A stretch of DNA of 61,264 bases from Eubacteriales bacterium (GCA_030524455.1 JAUNGT010000016.1:1-61264), one strand, 5' to 3'. Shown: positions 36,635-44,909, numbered from the stretch's first letter. Program-made: numbers and translations. The notes: generated by a model not told the origin, from the letters alone.

Positions 36635-38020
36635 TCAGTGGGAAAGGAGCTTTTCCCCGATATTTACTACATCTCCGGCCCCCATAGTTATCAACAGGTC
36701 GCCGTTGATACAATTTTTTAAAATAAATTGCTCGATCTCCTCAAAGCTGTGGAAATAGAAGCACTCCTTCCCCTCCTTTTCCACAAGGCGCTGAATATCC
36801 GCCGAGCTGATGCCCAGAGTGTCCGTCTCCCGGGCGGCGTAAATATCCGCAAGGATCACCTTGTCGGCCAGCGCCAGCGCATGTCCGAACTCCGGCAGGA
36901 AGGCCTTGGTGCGGCTGTAGGTGTGGGGCTGGAACACGCACCAGAGCGTTTTGTGGGGATAGTGGCGGGCCGCCGTCAGGGTGGCGGCAATCTCCGTGGG
37001 ATGGTGCGCATAGTCGTCCACAATGGTGATGCCGTTGACCTTCCCCTTATACTCAAAGCGCCGGTCCGTGCCCTGGAAATGCCGCAGCGCCTGCGCCGTC
37101 ACGGCAAAGTCGATCTGCAGAAGATCCGCCAGGGCGACGGCGGCCAGAGCGTTTAAAATGTTGTGGCGTCCGGGAACGCCCAGCGTGAGGGTGCGCGCCT
37201 CCCTGCCCGGGCTGTGCAGCGAAAAAGTGGCGTCCGCCAGCTCATTGTAGGTGATATTTTCGGGATAATAGTCTGCGCCGGGGCCGCCGCCGAAGGTGAT
37301 CACGCGGCAGGGGAGCCCCTCCGTAATCTGTTCATAGCCGGGGATATCCGCGCTGATAATCAGGGCGCCGTCCGCCGGGATCAGCCGGGCAAAGCGCCGG
37401 AAGGAGGAGCGGATGTCTTCCAGATCCTTAAAAAAGTCCAGATGATCCTCCTCAATATTCAAAATGACGCCGATTTTCGGGAAAAAGCTCAGGAAGCTGT
37501 TGGTGTACTCGCAGGCCTCCGTCACGAACAGCTCCGAATGTCCAACCCGGATATTGCCGTGGATGGATTTCAGGATCCCGCCGATGGAGAGGGTGGGATC
37601 GGCATCTGCCGCCAGCAGGATCTCGGAGATCATGGAGGTGGTGGTCGTCTTGCCGTGGGTGCCGCTGATTGCCACCGGGATGTCGTAATTGCGCATCAGC
37701 TGCCCCAAAAATTCCGCGCGGGTCAGCATCGGGATGGAGAGCCGTCTGGCCTGGGCAAATTCCGGATTATCCGGGTGAACGGCGGCGGTGTACACCACAA
37801 GGTCGATATCGGAGGTGATATTTTCCGCTTTCTGGGGCTTGCCGTAGTTGACGTGCGCCCCTCTTTTTTCCAGAAGCTCGGTCAGCGGGGAGCGGTTCCA
37901 GTCAGAGCCGGACACCGGAAAGCCCTCGTCCAGCAGAATCTCCGCCAGGCCGGACATGCTGATGCCGCCGATGCCGATAAAGTAAACGTGTATGGGATGA
38001 TTGAAATCTACATGATACAT
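36635..38020 (-). CDS. murC: UDP-N-acetylmuramate--L-alanine ligase
   Basis: This 461-residue cytoplasmic ligase adds L-Ala to UDP-MurNAc using ATP, the first step of stem-peptide assembly. The N-terminal Rossmann domain begins YFIGIGGISMSGLAEILL. The ATP loop GTHGKTTTTSM is near residue 119, the central domain has TEACEYTNSFL and ILNIEEDHLDFF, and the C-terminal domain has VDDYAHHPTEI and WCVFQPHTYSRT. Length and all motifs are standard. The start at 38020 has AGGAAG about 10 bases upstream and a good promoter. It is followed by the DnaA-box region and then dnaD on the same strand. Confidence 0.97.
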   Translation of the reverse strand: MYHVDFNHPIHVYFIGIGGISMSGLAEILLDEGFPVSGSDWNRSPLTELLEKRGAHVNYGKPQKAENITSDIDLVVYTAAVHPDNPEFAQARRLSIPMLTRAEFLGQLMRNYDIPVAISGTHGKTTTTSMISEILLAADADPTLSIGGILKSIHGNIRVGHSELFVTEACEYTNSFLSFFPKIGVILNIEEDHLDFFKDLEDIRSSFRRFARLIPADGALIISADIPGYEQITEGLPCRVITFGGGPGADYYPENITYNELADATFSLHSPGREARTLTLGVPGRHNILNALAAVALADLLQIDFAVTAQALRHFQGTDRRFEYKGKVNGITIVDDYAHHPTEIAATLTAARHYPHKTLWCVFQPHTYSRTKAFLPEFGHALALADKVILADIYAARETDTLGISSADIQRLVEKEGKECFYFHSFEEIEQFILKNCINGDLLITMGAGDVVNIGEKLLSH

Positions 38021-38062
38021 GAGTCTGCACTTCCTGTCCTTCGTTTTTGTGACGTTCTCTTT

Positions 38063-38091
38063 ATTATACGCATATACGCCGGAAAAACCAA
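38063..38091 (-). promoter_or_regulatory. Promoter of murC
   Basis: On the minus strand TTGGTT (38091-38086) and TATAAT (38068-38063) are 17 bp apart, 43 bp before the murC start. Confidence 0.65.
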
Positions 38092-38132
38092 TAGGAAGTT
38101 ACAAAAAGTGCTGAACTGTTTTGTATACAAGC

Positions 38133-38292
38133 AACAGTTCAGCCCGCGCCATTCGCAAAGCCGCGCTAACGCGCTTTCCGCCGCTTCGCGGCTACCTTTG
38201 CTCATGATCGGGCGCTCCCTCAGGCGGGAGTGACAGGTCAAAATTCGTGCGAGCACGATTTTGGCCGTTCATTCCCGCCTGGCTGAACTGTT
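38133..38292 (+). repeat. Structured GTTCAG repeat, copy 3
   Basis: This 160-bp copy is bounded by AACAGTTCAGCC (38133-38144) and GGCTGAACTGTT (38281-38292). It has two core hairpins, the second with arms CAGGCGGGAGT and ATTCCCGCCTG. A further GCTGAACTGTT lies just upstream (38110-38120), forming an inverted pair with the left end around TTGTATACAA. The flanks GTATACAA and GTATCCCA match at six of eight positions, a decayed duplication. It is in the same orientation as copies 2, 4 and 5. Confidence 0.85.
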
Positions 38293-38331
38293 TTGTATCC
38301 CAAAATGCACATGAAATTCTTTGGCGGTTTG

Positions 38332-38360
38332 TTGTCAAGTCTTCCCGTTTATGGTACACT
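38332..38360 (+). promoter_or_regulatory. Promoter between repeat copies 3 and 4
   Basis: TTGTCA (38332-38337), a 17-bp spacer and TACACT (38355-38360). It points to the hemerythrin gene at 38630, so repeat copy 4 would be transcribed as part of that gene's 5' leader. Confidence 0.55.
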
Positions 38361-38378
38361 TTCCCTATCAAAAAAGGT

Positions 38379-38563
38379 AACAGTTCAGCCCGCGCCATTC
38401 GCAAAGTCGCGATAACGCGCTTTCCGCCGCTGCGCGGCTCCCTGTGGAATAAGGCGGAACGCCGTTTCATGCTCATAATCGGGCGCTCCCTCAGGCGGGA
38501 GTGACAGGTCAAAATTCGTGCAAGCACGATTTTGACCGTTCACTTCCGCCTGGCTGAACTGTT
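38379..38563 (+). repeat. Structured GTTCAG repeat, copy 4
   Basis: This 185-bp copy has a 15-bp perfect terminal inverted repeat, GGTAACAGTTCAGCC (38376-38390) and GGCTGAACTGTTACC (38552-38566). It is longer than its siblings because a segment near 38443-38480 (containing GGCGGAACGCC, itself able to fold) replaces the usual ACCTTTGCTCATG stretch. The second hairpin has arms CAGGCGGGAGT and ACTTCCGCCTG. It sits between a promoter and the hemerythrin gene. Confidence 0.85.
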
Positions 38564-38629
38564 ACCCCAAAATGTGTTTTCTGCGCAGGCGGCAGGACGC
38601 AAAAAATAAGAGCAGGAGAGGAAGCGGGA

Positions 38630-39058
38630 ATGGAGCAGATCAGAGAAGATTTCCGGACGGGAATGGAGGAGCTGGACGAGGAGCATGTGGTGCTGCTGGA
38701 CCTGACGGAGCAGGTCCGCAAGCTTTTGGAGGACGAAAATATGCTGTTTAAGTGCGCGGACATCCGCGGGCTGTTAAAACGGCTGATCGACTACACAGCG
38801 ATGCACTTTGCCCATGAGGAGGAGCTGATGGAGAGCATGGGCTATGACGGTCTGGAGAGCCAGAAGCAGCAGCACCGGCTCTTTGTGGGCAGACTGGAGG
38901 ATTTCAGGGAACAGGTGTCGCAGCTTTCCATCGGTACGCAGGACGATATGATCCGGGAGCTGTTTGATTATTTGCAGAAGTGGCTGCATGAACATATTAA
39001 AAAAGAGGATATGAAATATGCCGAATTCGCAACTGCAAAAGCTGAAGGAAATTGTTGA
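38630..39058 (+). CDS. Bacteriohemerythrin-like protein
   Basis: This 142-residue four-helix protein has the hemerythrin iron ligands: H in LDEEHVVLLD, H-x3-E in HFAHEEELM, H in KQQHRLF, and H-x4-D in WLHEHIKKED. It would bind O2 at a non-haem di-iron site and may act in oxygen sensing, storage or protection of an anaerobe. It starts at ATG 38630 behind AGGAGAGGAAG. Its last 41 bases overlap the start of the sirtuin gene in another frame, so the two are translationally linked. The long leader contains repeat copy 4. Confidence 0.93.
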   Translation: MEQIREDFRTGMEELDEEHVVLLDLTEQVRKLLEDENMLFKCADIRGLLKRLIDYTAMHFAHEEELMESMGYDGLESQKQQHRLFVGRLEDFREQVSQLSIGTQDDMIRELFDYLQKWLHEHIKKEDMKYAEFATAKAEGNC

Positions 39059-39737
39059 CGCAAGCCATAATATCGTGTTTTTCGGCGGGGCGGGAGTATC
39101 CACAGAGAGCGGGATACCGGATTTCCGCAGCACGGACGGGCTGTATCATCAGCAGTACCAATATCCGCCGGAGACGATTTTGAGCCACACCTTTTTTGAA
39201 AGGCACACGGAGGAGTTTTTCCGGTTTTACCGGGCGAAGATGCTCGCGCCGGGGGCCCGGCCCAACGCAGCGCACAGAAAGCTGGCGGAGTGGGAACGGC
39301 AGGGCCGGTTAAAGGCCGTGATCACGCAGAATATCGACGGGCTTCATCAGGCGGCCGGCAGCAAAAAGGTGCTGGAGCTTCATGGGAGCGTGCTGCGCAA
39401 TCACTGTGTGAGATGCCATCGCTTCTATAATATGGAAGCTGTTTTAAACAGCACGGGCGTGCCCCGCTGCGAGTGCGGCGGCATTATCAAGCCGGATGTG
39501 GTGCTTTATGAGGAGAGCCTTGACATGCGGGTGATGCAGGAGGCCATTGACTTTATCCGCCGGGCGGATGTGCTGATTGTGGGCGGAACCTCGCTGGTGG
39601 TCTACCCGGCGGCAGGGCTGATCGACTACTATCAGGGAGACAGGCTGGTGCTGGTCAACCGGACGCCCACGGCCAGGGACAGCCGGGCCGATCTGGTGGT
39701 AACGGGGAGCATCGGAGAGATTTTCGGCGCGCTCTAG
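39018..39737 (+). CDS. NAD-dependent protein deacylase (sirtuin, Sir2 family)
   Basis: This 239-residue enzyme removes acyl groups from lysine using NAD+. The NAD-binding motifs are GGAGVSTESGIPDFRS, TQNIDGLHQAAG, the catalytic His in ELHGS, and GTSLVVYPAAG. A zinc site is formed by CVRC and CECGG. It starts at ATG 39018, about 9 bases after AAAGAGG, inside the 3' end of the hemerythrin gene. The ALDxxxxY-type residues that mark desuccinylases are not obvious, so deacetylase activity is the default guess. Pairing with an oxygen-binding protein may reflect redox control, which is inference. Confidence 0.94.
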   Translation: MPNSQLQKLKEIVDASHNIVFFGGAGVSTESGIPDFRSTDGLYHQQYQYPPETILSHTFFERHTEEFFRFYRAKMLAPGARPNAAHRKLAEWERQGRLKAVITQNIDGLHQAAGSKKVLELHGSVLRNHCVRCHRFYNMEAVLNSTGVPRCECGGIIKPDVVLYEESLDMRVMQEAIDFIRRADVLIVGGTSLVVYPAAGLIDYYQGDRLVLVNRTPTARDSRADLVVTGSIGEIFGAL

Positions 39738-39770
39738 TACGTGATACAAGCCGGGCGGGAGGTGAAGGGC

Positions 39771-39953
39771 GTGGATATTCAGGTCGGGGACATCGTGACA
39801 TTGAAAAAGCAGCATCCCTGCGGCAGCAAGGACTGGGAGGTGCTGCGTATCGGCGCGGATTTCCGCCTCAAATGCACAGGCTGCGGCCATCAGATCATGA
39901 TTGCGCGCAGGCTGGTGGAGAAAAATCTGCGGGATCTCAAAAGAAAAGCTTGA
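39771..39953 (+). CDS. DUF951 family small protein
   Basis: This 60-residue protein starts at GTG 39771 close behind GGGAGGTGAAGGG; the upstream GTG 39741 is unsupported. The sequence is VDIQVGDIVTLKKQHPCGS then WEVLRIGADFRLKCTGCGHQIMI, the DUF951 signature with three cysteines (CGS, CTGC) and likely zinc or nucleic-acid binding. No biochemical function is established. In many Bacillota it lies just before the rpsF operon, as here. Its stop codon (39951-39953) overlaps the -35 of the rpsF promoter. Confidence 0.9.
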   Translation: MDIQVGDIVTLKKQHPCGSKDWEVLRIGADFRLKCTGCGHQIMIARRLVEKNLRDLKRKA

Positions 39954-40049
39954 AACAAGGGAAAATCCGTGGTATGATTGATACCCGTGATATATATTCC
40001 TTGCTCCTTTCCATGTAAAGGGGCCAGAGACCAAAAGGAGGTAATTAGC
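39950..40049 (+). promoter_or_regulatory. rpsF operon promoter and leader
   Basis: TTGAAA (39950-39955), a 17-bp spacer and TATGAT (39973-39978) form a strong promoter that overlaps the DUF951 stop codon. The leader of about 65 bases, with CCTTT and AAAGG arms near 40003-40020, is where the S6:S18 autoregulatory RNA motif is found in many bacteria. I cannot confirm that motif by eye. Confidence 0.65.
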
Positions 40050-40340
40050 ATGAACAAGTACGAATTAGCTGTGGTTGTCAATGCGAAAATCGAGGATGAA
40101 GAAAGAGCTGCGGTTGTTGACAAGTGCAAGGCGCTGATCGAGAGATTCGGCGGCACGATCACCAATGTCGATGACTGGGGCAAGAAGAGACTTGCCTACG
40201 AAATCCAGAAGATGAGAGAAGGCTTTTATTACTTCATTCAGTTCGAGGCCGCTTCCTCTGCGCCTGCAGAGATCGAGAGCCGTATTCGCATCATGGACAA
40301 CGTACTCAGATACTTGGTTGTCAAAAACGACGCGAAGTAA
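40050..40340 (+). CDS. rpsF: 30S ribosomal protein S6
   Basis: This 96-residue protein starts at ATG 40050 behind AAAAGGAGG; an upstream in-frame extension to 39978 covers the leader and is not coding. It shows the S6 pattern MNKYELAVVVNAKIEDEE, then WGKKRLAYEIQKMREGFYY and RIMDNVLRYLVVK. S6 binds S18 and the central domain of 16S rRNA in the platform of the 30S subunit. It leads the conserved rpsF-ssb-rpsR operon. The S6-S18 pair often represses the operon through its leader. Confidence 0.97.
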   Translation: MNKYELAVVVNAKIEDEERAAVVDKCKALIERFGGTITNVDDWGKKRLAYEIQKMREGFYYFIQFEAASSAPAEIESRIRIMDNVLRYLVVKNDAK

Positions 40341-40354
40341 GAAAGCGGGTTAAT

Positions 40355-40825
40355 ATGAATAAAGTAATTCTTATGGGACGTCTCACCAGGGATCCGGAGG
40401 TTCGGTATTCCCAGGGTGAGAATTCGATGGCAATCGCCAGATATACGCTGGCGGTGGACCGGAGATTTGGCCGTAGCAACGGCGACGAGAATTCCGCAGA
40501 TTTTATCGGATGCGTGGCATTCGGCAAGAGCGCGGAGTTCGCCGAGCGTTACCTGCATAAGGGAACGAAGATTGCGCTGACCGGCCGGATCCAGACAGGC
40601 AGCTATGTCAACAAGGACGGCGTCAAAGTGTACACGACAGACGTTGTTGTGGAAGACCAGGAGTTCGCAGAGAGCAAGAACAGCGCGGCCAATAACGATG
40701 GGGGTTATGCCGGCGGTGGCTACAGCAGCGGAAACAGCGCTCCTGCAAGGCCTCAGCCTGCTGCGGCAGCAGACGGCTTCATGAACATTCCCGATGGAAT
40801 CGACGAGGAGCTGCCGTTCAATTAA
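40355..40825 (+). CDS. ssb: Single-stranded DNA-binding protein
   Basis: This 156-residue protein has an N-terminal OB fold (about 1-108) opening MNKVILMGRLTRDPEVRYS and containing CVAFGKSAEFAERYLHKG and TTDVVVEDQEF. A flexible Gly, Ser and Ala linker follows, with the acidic interaction tip ending in DEELPF plus one extra Asn. It coats single-stranded DNA and recruits repair and replication proteins through the tip. It lies 14 bp after rpsF and 20 bp before rpsR, the standard arrangement. Confidence 0.97.
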   Translation: MNKVILMGRLTRDPEVRYSQGENSMAIARYTLAVDRRFGRSNGDENSADFIGCVAFGKSAEFAERYLHKGTKIALTGRIQTGSYVNKDGVKVYTTDVVVEDQEFAESKNSAANNDGGYAGGGYSSGNSAPARPQPAAAADGFMNIPDGIDEELPFN

Positions 40826-40845
40826 CTGATAGGAGGTAAACCATA

Positions 40846-41109
40846 ATGGCATTCAATAAATCTGAAAGACCTGACGCTCCCGCAAGGAGAAGAGGCGGCA
40901 TGCGCAGAAGAAAAAAGGTCTGCGTGTTCTGCGGTAAGGATAATGTAATCGATTACAAGGACACCAACAAGCTTAAGAGATACGTTTCCGAGAGAGGCAA
41001 GATTCTTCCCAGAAGGATCACCGGCAACTGTGCAAAGCACCAGAGAGCGCTGACCGTGGCGATCAAGAGAGCACGTCATCTGTCCCTGATGCCTTACGTT
41101 GCGGAATAA
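40846..41109 (+). CDS. rpsR: 30S ribosomal protein S18
   Basis: This 87-residue protein starts at ATG 40846 behind AGGAGG. The basic N-terminus ([16 protein letters not shown]) is followed by the S18 signature: [24 protein letters not shown], then [15 protein letters not shown]. It binds S6 and 16S rRNA. Only one CxxC pair (CVFC) is present, from which zinc binding is possible. A terminator follows. Confidence 0.97.
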   Translation: MAFNKSERPDAPARRRGGMRRRKKVCVFCGKDNVIDYKDTNKLKRYVSERGKILPRRITGNCAKHQRALTVAIKRARHLSLMPYVAE

Positions 41110-41120
41110 ATAAAAAGAGG

Positions 41121-41153
41121 ACGGCTGTCAGCGCGATGCGGACAGCCGTTTTT
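41121..41153 (+). terminator. Rho-independent terminator after rpsR
   Basis: ACGGCTGTC (41121-41129) pairs with GACAGCCGT (41141-41149), followed by a run of Ts. Confidence 0.92.
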
Positions 41154-41176
41154 AAATGCGGAAAAAGGGGTTATCC

Positions 41177-42514
41177 ATGGGAAAAGGAGATTTGACGGAA
41201 GGACCTGTCATGCGGTCCATGCTGCGGTTCGCGGTCCCGATGATTTTGGGGAATCTTTTGCAGCAGTGCTACAATGTGGCGGACACCCTGATTGTGGGGC
41301 GCTTTCTTGGAGCCAATGCCCTGGCGGCTGTCGGCTCTTCTTACTCGCTTATGACATTTCTGACCTCCATCCTGCTGGGATTGTGTATGGGAAGCGGTGC
41401 TTTGTTTTCCATCCGGTTTGGCCAGAGGGATATGGAGGGCTTAAAGGAAGCGATGTTTGCCGCTTTTTCAGTCATTGCCGTGATTGCGGTGATCTTAAAT
41501 GCGGCGGCTTTTGCGTGTCTGGATGAAATATCCGGATTCCTGCAGGTTCCGTCGGAGATCTGGCCTCTGATGCGCCGGTATCTCGCGGTCATTTTCTGCG
41601 GTATTTTGGGGGTCTTTCTCTATAATTATTTTGCTTCCCTTCTGCGCGCGGTGGGCAATTCCGTGGTTCCGCTTCTTTTTCTGGGTCTGTGCGCAGTGTT
41701 GAATATTATTTTGGATCTGTGGTTTGTGATTGGCCTGGGCCGGGGCGTCGCAGGGGCAGCGGAGGCAACGGTGATCTCCCAGTATGTTTCCGGCATCGGA
41801 CTTGCAATCTACTACCGGAGCGCCTGCCCGTCCCTTCGCATCGAAAAGAGGCATATCCGTTTGCGGCGCTCTGTCCTGCGGGAAATCGGAAGCTTTTCCG
41901 TTCTGACCTGTCTGCAGCAATCCGTGATGAATCTGGGCATCCTGATGGTTCAGGGACTGGTGAACAGCTTTGGGCCTGCCGTCATGGCCGCTTTCGCCGC
42001 CGCCGTGAAGATTGATTCCTTCGCCTACATGCCTGTCCAGGATTTCGGGAACGCATTTTCCACCTTTATCGCGCAAAATTACGGAGCAGAAAAACCGGAT
42101 CGTATTCGGGCAGGGTTAAAGGGCGCCGTTGCGACCGCGCTCGTCTTCTGTCTGATCATTTCTCTGGGAGTGTGGGTATTTGCGCGCCCGCTCATGCTTC
42201 TCTTTGTGGATGAGGCGGAAAGCGCCATCCTGTTGGAAGGGGTCCGTTATCTTCGGATAGAGGGTGCTTTTTACTGCGGGATCGGTTGCCTGTTTTTGCT
42301 CTATGGCCTCTACCGCGCCCTGGGAAAGCCCGGAATGTCCGTTGTCCTGACGGTGATTTCTCTGGGAACCCGCGTTCTTTTGGCCTATGTGCTCTCCGCC
42401 GTCGGCGTGACGGGGATCTGGTGGGCCGTGCCGATCGGCTGGTTTTTCGCGGATGCGGCAGGGCTTGCCTATTACGCGATTTGCCAGCGCAGCCTGGCGA
42501 AGGGGGCTGGCTGA
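41177..42514 (+). CDS. MATE-family multidrug/cation efflux transporter
   Basis: This 445-residue protein has 12 predicted helices. It starts at ATG 41177, 6 bases after an AAAAAGGGG site; ATG 41156 lacks one. The N-terminal signature PMILGNLLQQCYNVADTLIVGRFLGANALAAVG and the second-half repeat around SFSVLTCLQQSVMNLGILMVQ define MATE. It should expel drugs or metabolites in exchange for Na+ or H+; the substrate cannot be predicted. It is monocistronic, directly after the rpsR terminator. Its stop codon falls within GGCTGAATTGTT (42509-42520), which mirrors the left end of repeat copy 5. Confidence 0.93.
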   Translation: MGKGDLTEGPVMRSMLRFAVPMILGNLLQQCYNVADTLIVGRFLGANALAAVGSSYSLMTFLTSILLGLCMGSGALFSIRFGQRDMEGLKEAMFAAFSVIAVIAVILNAAAFACLDEISGFLQVPSEIWPLMRRYLAVIFCGILGVFLYNYFASLLRAVGNSVVPLLFLGLCAVLNIILDLWFVIGLGRGVAGAAEATVISQYVSGIGLAIYYRSACPSLRIEKRHIRLRRSVLREIGSFSVLTCLQQSVMNLGILMVQGLVNSFGPAVMAAFAAAVKIDSFAYMPVQDFGNAFSTFIAQNYGAEKPDRIRAGLKGAVATALVFCLIISLGVWVFARPLMLLFVDEAESAILLEGVRYLRIEGAFYCGIGCLFLLYGLYRALGKPGMSVVLTVISLGTRVLLAYVLSAVGVTGIWWAVPIGWFFADAAGLAYYAICQRSLAKGAG

Positions 42515-42532
42515 ATTGTTCCCATAATGTGT

Positions 42533-42693
42533 AACCGTTCAGCCCGCGCCACTCGCAAAGTCGCTCTCCGAGCTCTCCGCCGCCTTCGGCGGCTGCCTTT
42601 GCTCGTGAATCGGCGCTCCCTCAGCCAGGAGCAACCGGCCAAAATTCGTGCGAGCACGATTTTGGTCGTTCACTCCCGGCTGGCTGAACGGTT
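42533..42693 (+). repeat. Structured GTTCAG repeat, copy 5
   Basis: This 161-bp copy is bounded by AACCGTTCAGCC (42533-42544) and GGCTGAACGGTT (42682-42693). Both ends carry a changed base that keeps pairing (C with G in place of A with T). The first hairpin is CCGCC TTC GGCGG and the second has arms CAGCCAGGAG and CTCCCGGCTG. CCATAATGT before and CCATTCTGT after match at seven of nine positions. From here to 42854 I see only a possible -10, TATACT (42759-42764). Confidence 0.85.
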
Positions 42694-42854
42694 CCCCATT
42701 CTGTCGAATCCTGCGTGCCCTTTCCATCTAAAGTCTGGCTTTTTTGCGGAAGAGATGATATACTTAGTCCGTGCAGCCGCCAAGGGCTGCCGCATTCGAT
42801 ACAGAGGGATGAAGTGTCCCGCGGGAAAGCGCCGCGGGGTGAGCGGGTGTGTTT

Positions 42855-44909
42855 ATGAAGACAAAGAAGAGAATTAAGCTGAAAGGAAGGCTGCGCATTT
42901 ACATGCAGACCTCCCTTTATCTGGGGCTCCTGCTTCTGGTGGTGGACGCCGGCATCTATTTTCTGGATGTGCGGGCGGGATTTCTGCTGACCTGCTTCCT
43001 GCTGGTTTATTTCGGCATGGTCGTGCTTTTGATGTTTTACAACCGGCCGGTGATTTTGAACGAGCTGGTCAGCTTCGCCACCCAATACGGACAGATCCAG
43101 AAAAAGCTGCTGCGGGACATGGCGGTTCCGTATGCCCTGCTGGACGAGGGCGGACGGGTGATCTGGTGCAACACCGCGTTTCGGGCGGCGATTCACAGCG
43201 AGAAGGGCTTTAAGAAGTCCATCACCTATGTGTTCCCGTCCATCACAAGAGAGAAGCTGCCCCAGAGCGAGCAGGAGGCGGAGCTGGAGATTTCCTTTGA
43301 GGGGAGCGACTACATCGCCCATATGACGAGGGTTTCGCTGCAGGGGATGTCGGAGGACAGCGACATCCTGGACGACGAGGACTATGAGAGCTGCCTGTAC
43401 GCGCTGTATTTGTATGACGAGACGGCGCTCAAGATTGCCCTCCGGGAAAACGACGCCCAGTCCCTTTCGGTGGGCCTGATCTATCTGGATAACTACGAGG
43501 AGGCCCTCGCCAGCGTGGAGGAGGTGCGCCGTTCCCTGCTGATGGCCCTGATCGACCGGAAGGTGAACAAGTACATCGCGGCCTTCGACGGGATCTGTCA
43601 GAAGATCGAGAAGGACAAGTATCTGATCATTTTGAAAAAAAAGTCGGTGGCTCAGATGCAGGAGCAGCGCTTTGAGCTTCTGGAGGACGTCAAGACCGTC
43701 AACATCGGCAACGAGATGGCGGTGACGATCAGCATCGGCATCGGTCTGGACGGGCTGGTATACGCGCAGGATTACGAGTTTGCGCGGACGGCGATCGACT
43801 TCGCGCTGGGCCGCGGCGGCGATCAGGCGGTGGTCAAGCAGCCGGACCGGATCAGCTACTACGGCGGCAAGAGCCAGCAGGTGGAGAAAAATACCCGCGT
43901 CAAGGCCCGTGTCAAGGCGCATGCCCTGCGGGAGATTATCACCAGCAAGGACAACGTGCTGATTATGGGACACAAGATCGGCGACGTGGACAGCTTCGGC
44001 GCGGCAGTGGGAATTTACCGGATTGCCCGGACGCTGGAGCGGCGGGCGCAGATTGTGCTAAACGACGTGACCACCTCCCTGCGGCCCATGGTGGATCTGT
44101 TCAAAAACAATCCGGAGTACGAAAGCGATATGATGCTGACCAGCGCCCAGGCGATCGAGTGTGCCGGGCCCAACACGGTGCTGGTGGTGGTGGATGTCAA
44201 CAAGCCCTCCCTGACCGAGTGCCCGGAGCTGCTTAAGATCTGCAAGTCCATCGTGGTGCTGGATCATCACAGGGCCGGGACGGAGACGATTGAGAACGCC
44301 ACGCTTTCCTATGTGGAAACCTATGCTTCCTCCGCCTGCGAGATGGTTTCGGAGATTTTACAGTATATCTCGGATAATCTGCGGATCAAAAACGAGGAGG
44401 CCGACAGCATGTACGCGGGAATGGTGGTGGATACCCAGAACTTTATGACCAAGACCGGCGTGCGCACCTTTGAGGCGGCGGCTTTTCTGCGGCGCAGCGG
44501 CGCGGACGTGGTGCGGGTGCGTAAGCTGTTTCGGGAGAATGCGGCGGAGTATAAGGCCAAGGCTGACGCGGTCAGCCAGGCGGAGATTTACCGGGGCGTC
44601 TACGCCATCTCCGTCTGCCACGGGGAAGGGCTGGCGAGCCCCACCGTGGTGGGAGCGCAGGCGGCCAACGACCTTTTGGACATCCGCGGGATAAAGGCCA
44701 GCTTTGTGCTGACGGAGTATCAGGGAAAGCTCTATTTCTCCGCGCGTTCCATCGACGAGATCAACGTGCAGGTGATTATGGAGCGGATGGGCGGCGGCGG
44801 CCACCTAAATATCGCCGGCTGCCAGATGGAAAATACCCCGGTTCAGGACGGAATTGTGATCCTGAAGCGGACGTTGGATAAAATGATAGAGGAAGGTGAA
44901 ATATCATGA
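42855..44909 (+). CDS. GdpP-like DHH-family cyclic-di-AMP phosphodiesterase
   Basis: This 684-residue membrane protein has two N-terminal helices (about 12-58), a PAS-like domain (about 70-170), a degenerate GGDEF domain (FALGRGGDQAVV in place of GGDEF), and a DHH/DHHA1 phosphodiesterase (about 365-680). The DHH part has GHKIGDVDSFGAA, VVDVNKPSL, VVLDHHRAG and GGGGHLNIAG. This architecture is that of GdpP/YybT, which hydrolyses c-di-AMP to pApA and controls potassium and wall homeostasis. ATG 42855 is preferred over GTG 42849. The order gdpP-rplI-dnaB is conserved in Bacillota; its last four bases overlap the rplI start. Confidence 0.94.
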   Translation: MKTKKRIKLKGRLRIYMQTSLYLGLLLLVVDAGIYFLDVRAGFLLTCFLLVYFGMVVLLMFYNRPVILNELVSFATQYGQIQKKLLRDMAVPYALLDEGGRVIWCNTAFRAAIHSEKGFKKSITYVFPSITREKLPQSEQEAELEISFEGSDYIAHMTRVSLQGMSEDSDILDDEDYESCLYALYLYDETALKIALRENDAQSLSVGLIYLDNYEEALASVEEVRRSLLMALIDRKVNKYIAAFDGICQKIEKDKYLIILKKKSVAQMQEQRFELLEDVKTVNIGNEMAVTISIGIGLDGLVYAQDYEFARTAIDFALGRGGDQAVVKQPDRISYYGGKSQQVEKNTRVKARVKAHALREIITSKDNVLIMGHKIGDVDSFGAAVGIYRIARTLERRAQIVLNDVTTSLRPMVDLFKNNPEYESDMMLTSAQAIECAGPNTVLVVVDVNKPSLTECPELLKICKSIVVLDHHRAGTETIENATLSYVETYASSACEMVSEILQYISDNLRIKNEEADSMYAGMVVDTQNFMTKTGVRTFEAAAFLRRSGADVVRVRKLFRENAAEYKAKADAVSQAEIYRGVYAISVCHGEGLASPTVVGAQAANDLLDIRGIKASFVLTEYQGKLYFSARSIDEINVQVIMERMGGGGHLNIAGCQMENTPVQDGIVILKRTLDKMIEEGEIS

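Noticed and set aside
36508..36696. The DnaA-box cluster as the chromosomal oriC
   Set aside because: dnaA and dnaN are not adjacent and I see no clear AT-rich unwinding element; a regulatory or accessory cluster is more modest and fits the position.
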